From Serratia marcescens (GTDB lineage Bacteria; Pseudomonadota; Gammaproteobacteria; Enterobacterales; Enterobacteriaceae), in assembly GCF_029846115.1 (NCBI RefSeq), contig NZ_JARVZZ010000001.1, forward strand, positions 1,736,001 to 1,800,000: 64,000 nucleotides of DNA. The letters are read 5' to 3'. Numbering within the stretch: position 1 is the stretch's first letter; each line of letters opens with the position of its first letter. The translations under genes were made by a program, and so were the position numbers. The notes beneath the pieces are model-generated. The model was given only the letters and a program-made list of their open reading frames with translations, was not told the DNA's origin and did not search any database. Of this stretch, positions 63,455 through 64,000 are shown one piece after another.

Positions 63455-64000
63455 ATGGAATATCAATTTGCCGACGGGTTCTGGTGGGGCAGCGCCACCT
63501 CCGCGCCGCAGTCTGAAGGGGCGGCCGCGCGGGACGGCAAGAGCCGCAATATCTTCGACTATTGGTACGAGATCGCGCCCGAGCGCTTTCACGATCGGGT
63601 GGGGCCGGCTGAGGCCTCGACCTTTTACGACCATTTCCGCACCGATATCGGGCTGCTCAAAACGCTGGGCCACAATACCTTTAGAACCTCGATCTCGTGG
63701 TCGCGGCTGATCCCGGACGGCGACGGCGAGGTTAACCCGCAGGCGGTGGCGTTCTATAACGCGATGATCGACGAGCTGCTGGCGCAGGGCATCACCCCGT
63801 TTATCAATCTCTACCACTTCGATATGCCGCTGCGCATGCAGCAGCGCGGTGGCTGGGAAAGCCGGGCGGTGGTCGAAGCCTACGCGCGTTACGCCGATAT
63901 CTGCTTCGATCTATTTGGCGATCGGGTCACCCACTGGTTCACCTTCAACGAGCCGATCGTGCCGGTAGAGGCAGGTTACCTGAATGACCTGCACTACCCT
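63455..64000 (+). CDS. Glycoside hydrolase family 1, probable 6-phospho-beta-glucosidase, partial
   Basis: The first 182 residues of a GH1 enzyme, open at the right edge of the window. It starts MEYQFADGFWWGSATSAPQSEG, recognisable as FADGFWWGSATSAPQ, with the NTFRTSISWSRLIPDG and NLYHFDMPLRMQQRGGW blocks. The acid/base glutamate is E166 in HWFTFNEPIVPVEAGYL. Linked to the PTS IIB/IIC genes, it would cleave the imported phosphorylated beta-glucoside. The nucleophile (ENG) region lies outside. ATG at 63455 with GAGGGACGCGAGT upstream. Confidence 0.93.
   Translation, partial: MEYQFADGFWWGSATSAPQSEGAAARDGKSRNIFDYWYEIAPERFHDRVGPAEASTFYDHFRTDIGLLKTLGHNTFRTSISWSRLIPDGDGEVNPQAVAFYNAMIDELLAQGITPFINLYHFDMPLRMQQRGGWESRAVVEAYARYADICFDLFGDRVTHWFTFNEPIVPVEAGYLNDLHYP

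Overview
The window is a typical enterobacterial chromosome segment, GC-rich and densely coding. Protein sequences and gene order point to Serratia, most likely close to S. marcescens (inference from memory; no search was run). Nearly every core gene is a close match to its Escherichia coli counterpart. No rRNA, tRNA, insertion sequence, phage gene or CRISPR array was seen.

Layout. (1) 1-3532: end of a type IV pilus cluster (hofB partial, ppdD), then nadC diverging from ampD-ampE. (2) 3593-12825: hemL, clcA, erpA, a small secreted protein, the yadS-type/btuF/mtnN run diverging from dgt, and degP behind a recognisable sigma-E promoter. (3) 12892-23535: barA, rlmD, relA, mazG, pyrG, eno. (4) 23829-33116: an accessory block between eno and queE, two genes that are near neighbours in E. 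coli. It holds a sulfide:quinone-reductase-like flavoprotein with a DUF1641 partner and methionine gamma-lyase, then a histidine-utilisation block (hutU, hutH, a ProY/HutT-type permease) and an aromatic-acid-type MFS transporter. (5) 33443-45480: queE, queD and the full assimilatory sulfate set (cysJIH, cysG, cysDNC), with iap and a ygbE-like gene. No cas genes separate cysH from iap. (6) 45533-47843: a polar amino-acid ABC transporter inserted before ftsB. (7) 48247-57187: ftsB, ispD, ispF, truD, surE, pcm, nlpD, rpoS, mutS. (8) 57496-64000: accessory metabolism: an SMP-30-like secreted protein, an aldo/keto reductase and an SDR opposite a LysR regulator, then a beta-glucoside PTS (IIB, IIC) with the start of a GH1 glucosidase.

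How the parts work together. cysG makes the siroheme for cysI. cysDNC activates sulfate to PAPS, cysH reduces PAPS to sulfite, and cysJI reduces sulfite to sulfide. The megL/SQR-like/DUF1641 genes would act at the other end of sulfur metabolism, releasing and possibly oxidising reduced sulfur. Two similar palindromes, built on CTTGTA-TACAAG or TGTATATACA, lie upstream of hutU and of the MFS transporter. They suggest one HutC-type regulator controls both, which makes the transporter a candidate carrier for a histidine-pathway compound.

Most of the window is ordinary conserved chromosome. The items most worth a second look are the eno-queE block with its paired operators, an ArgR-box-like double site before the orphan ABC transporter, and an 11-bp perfect inverted repeat just upstream of nlpD.
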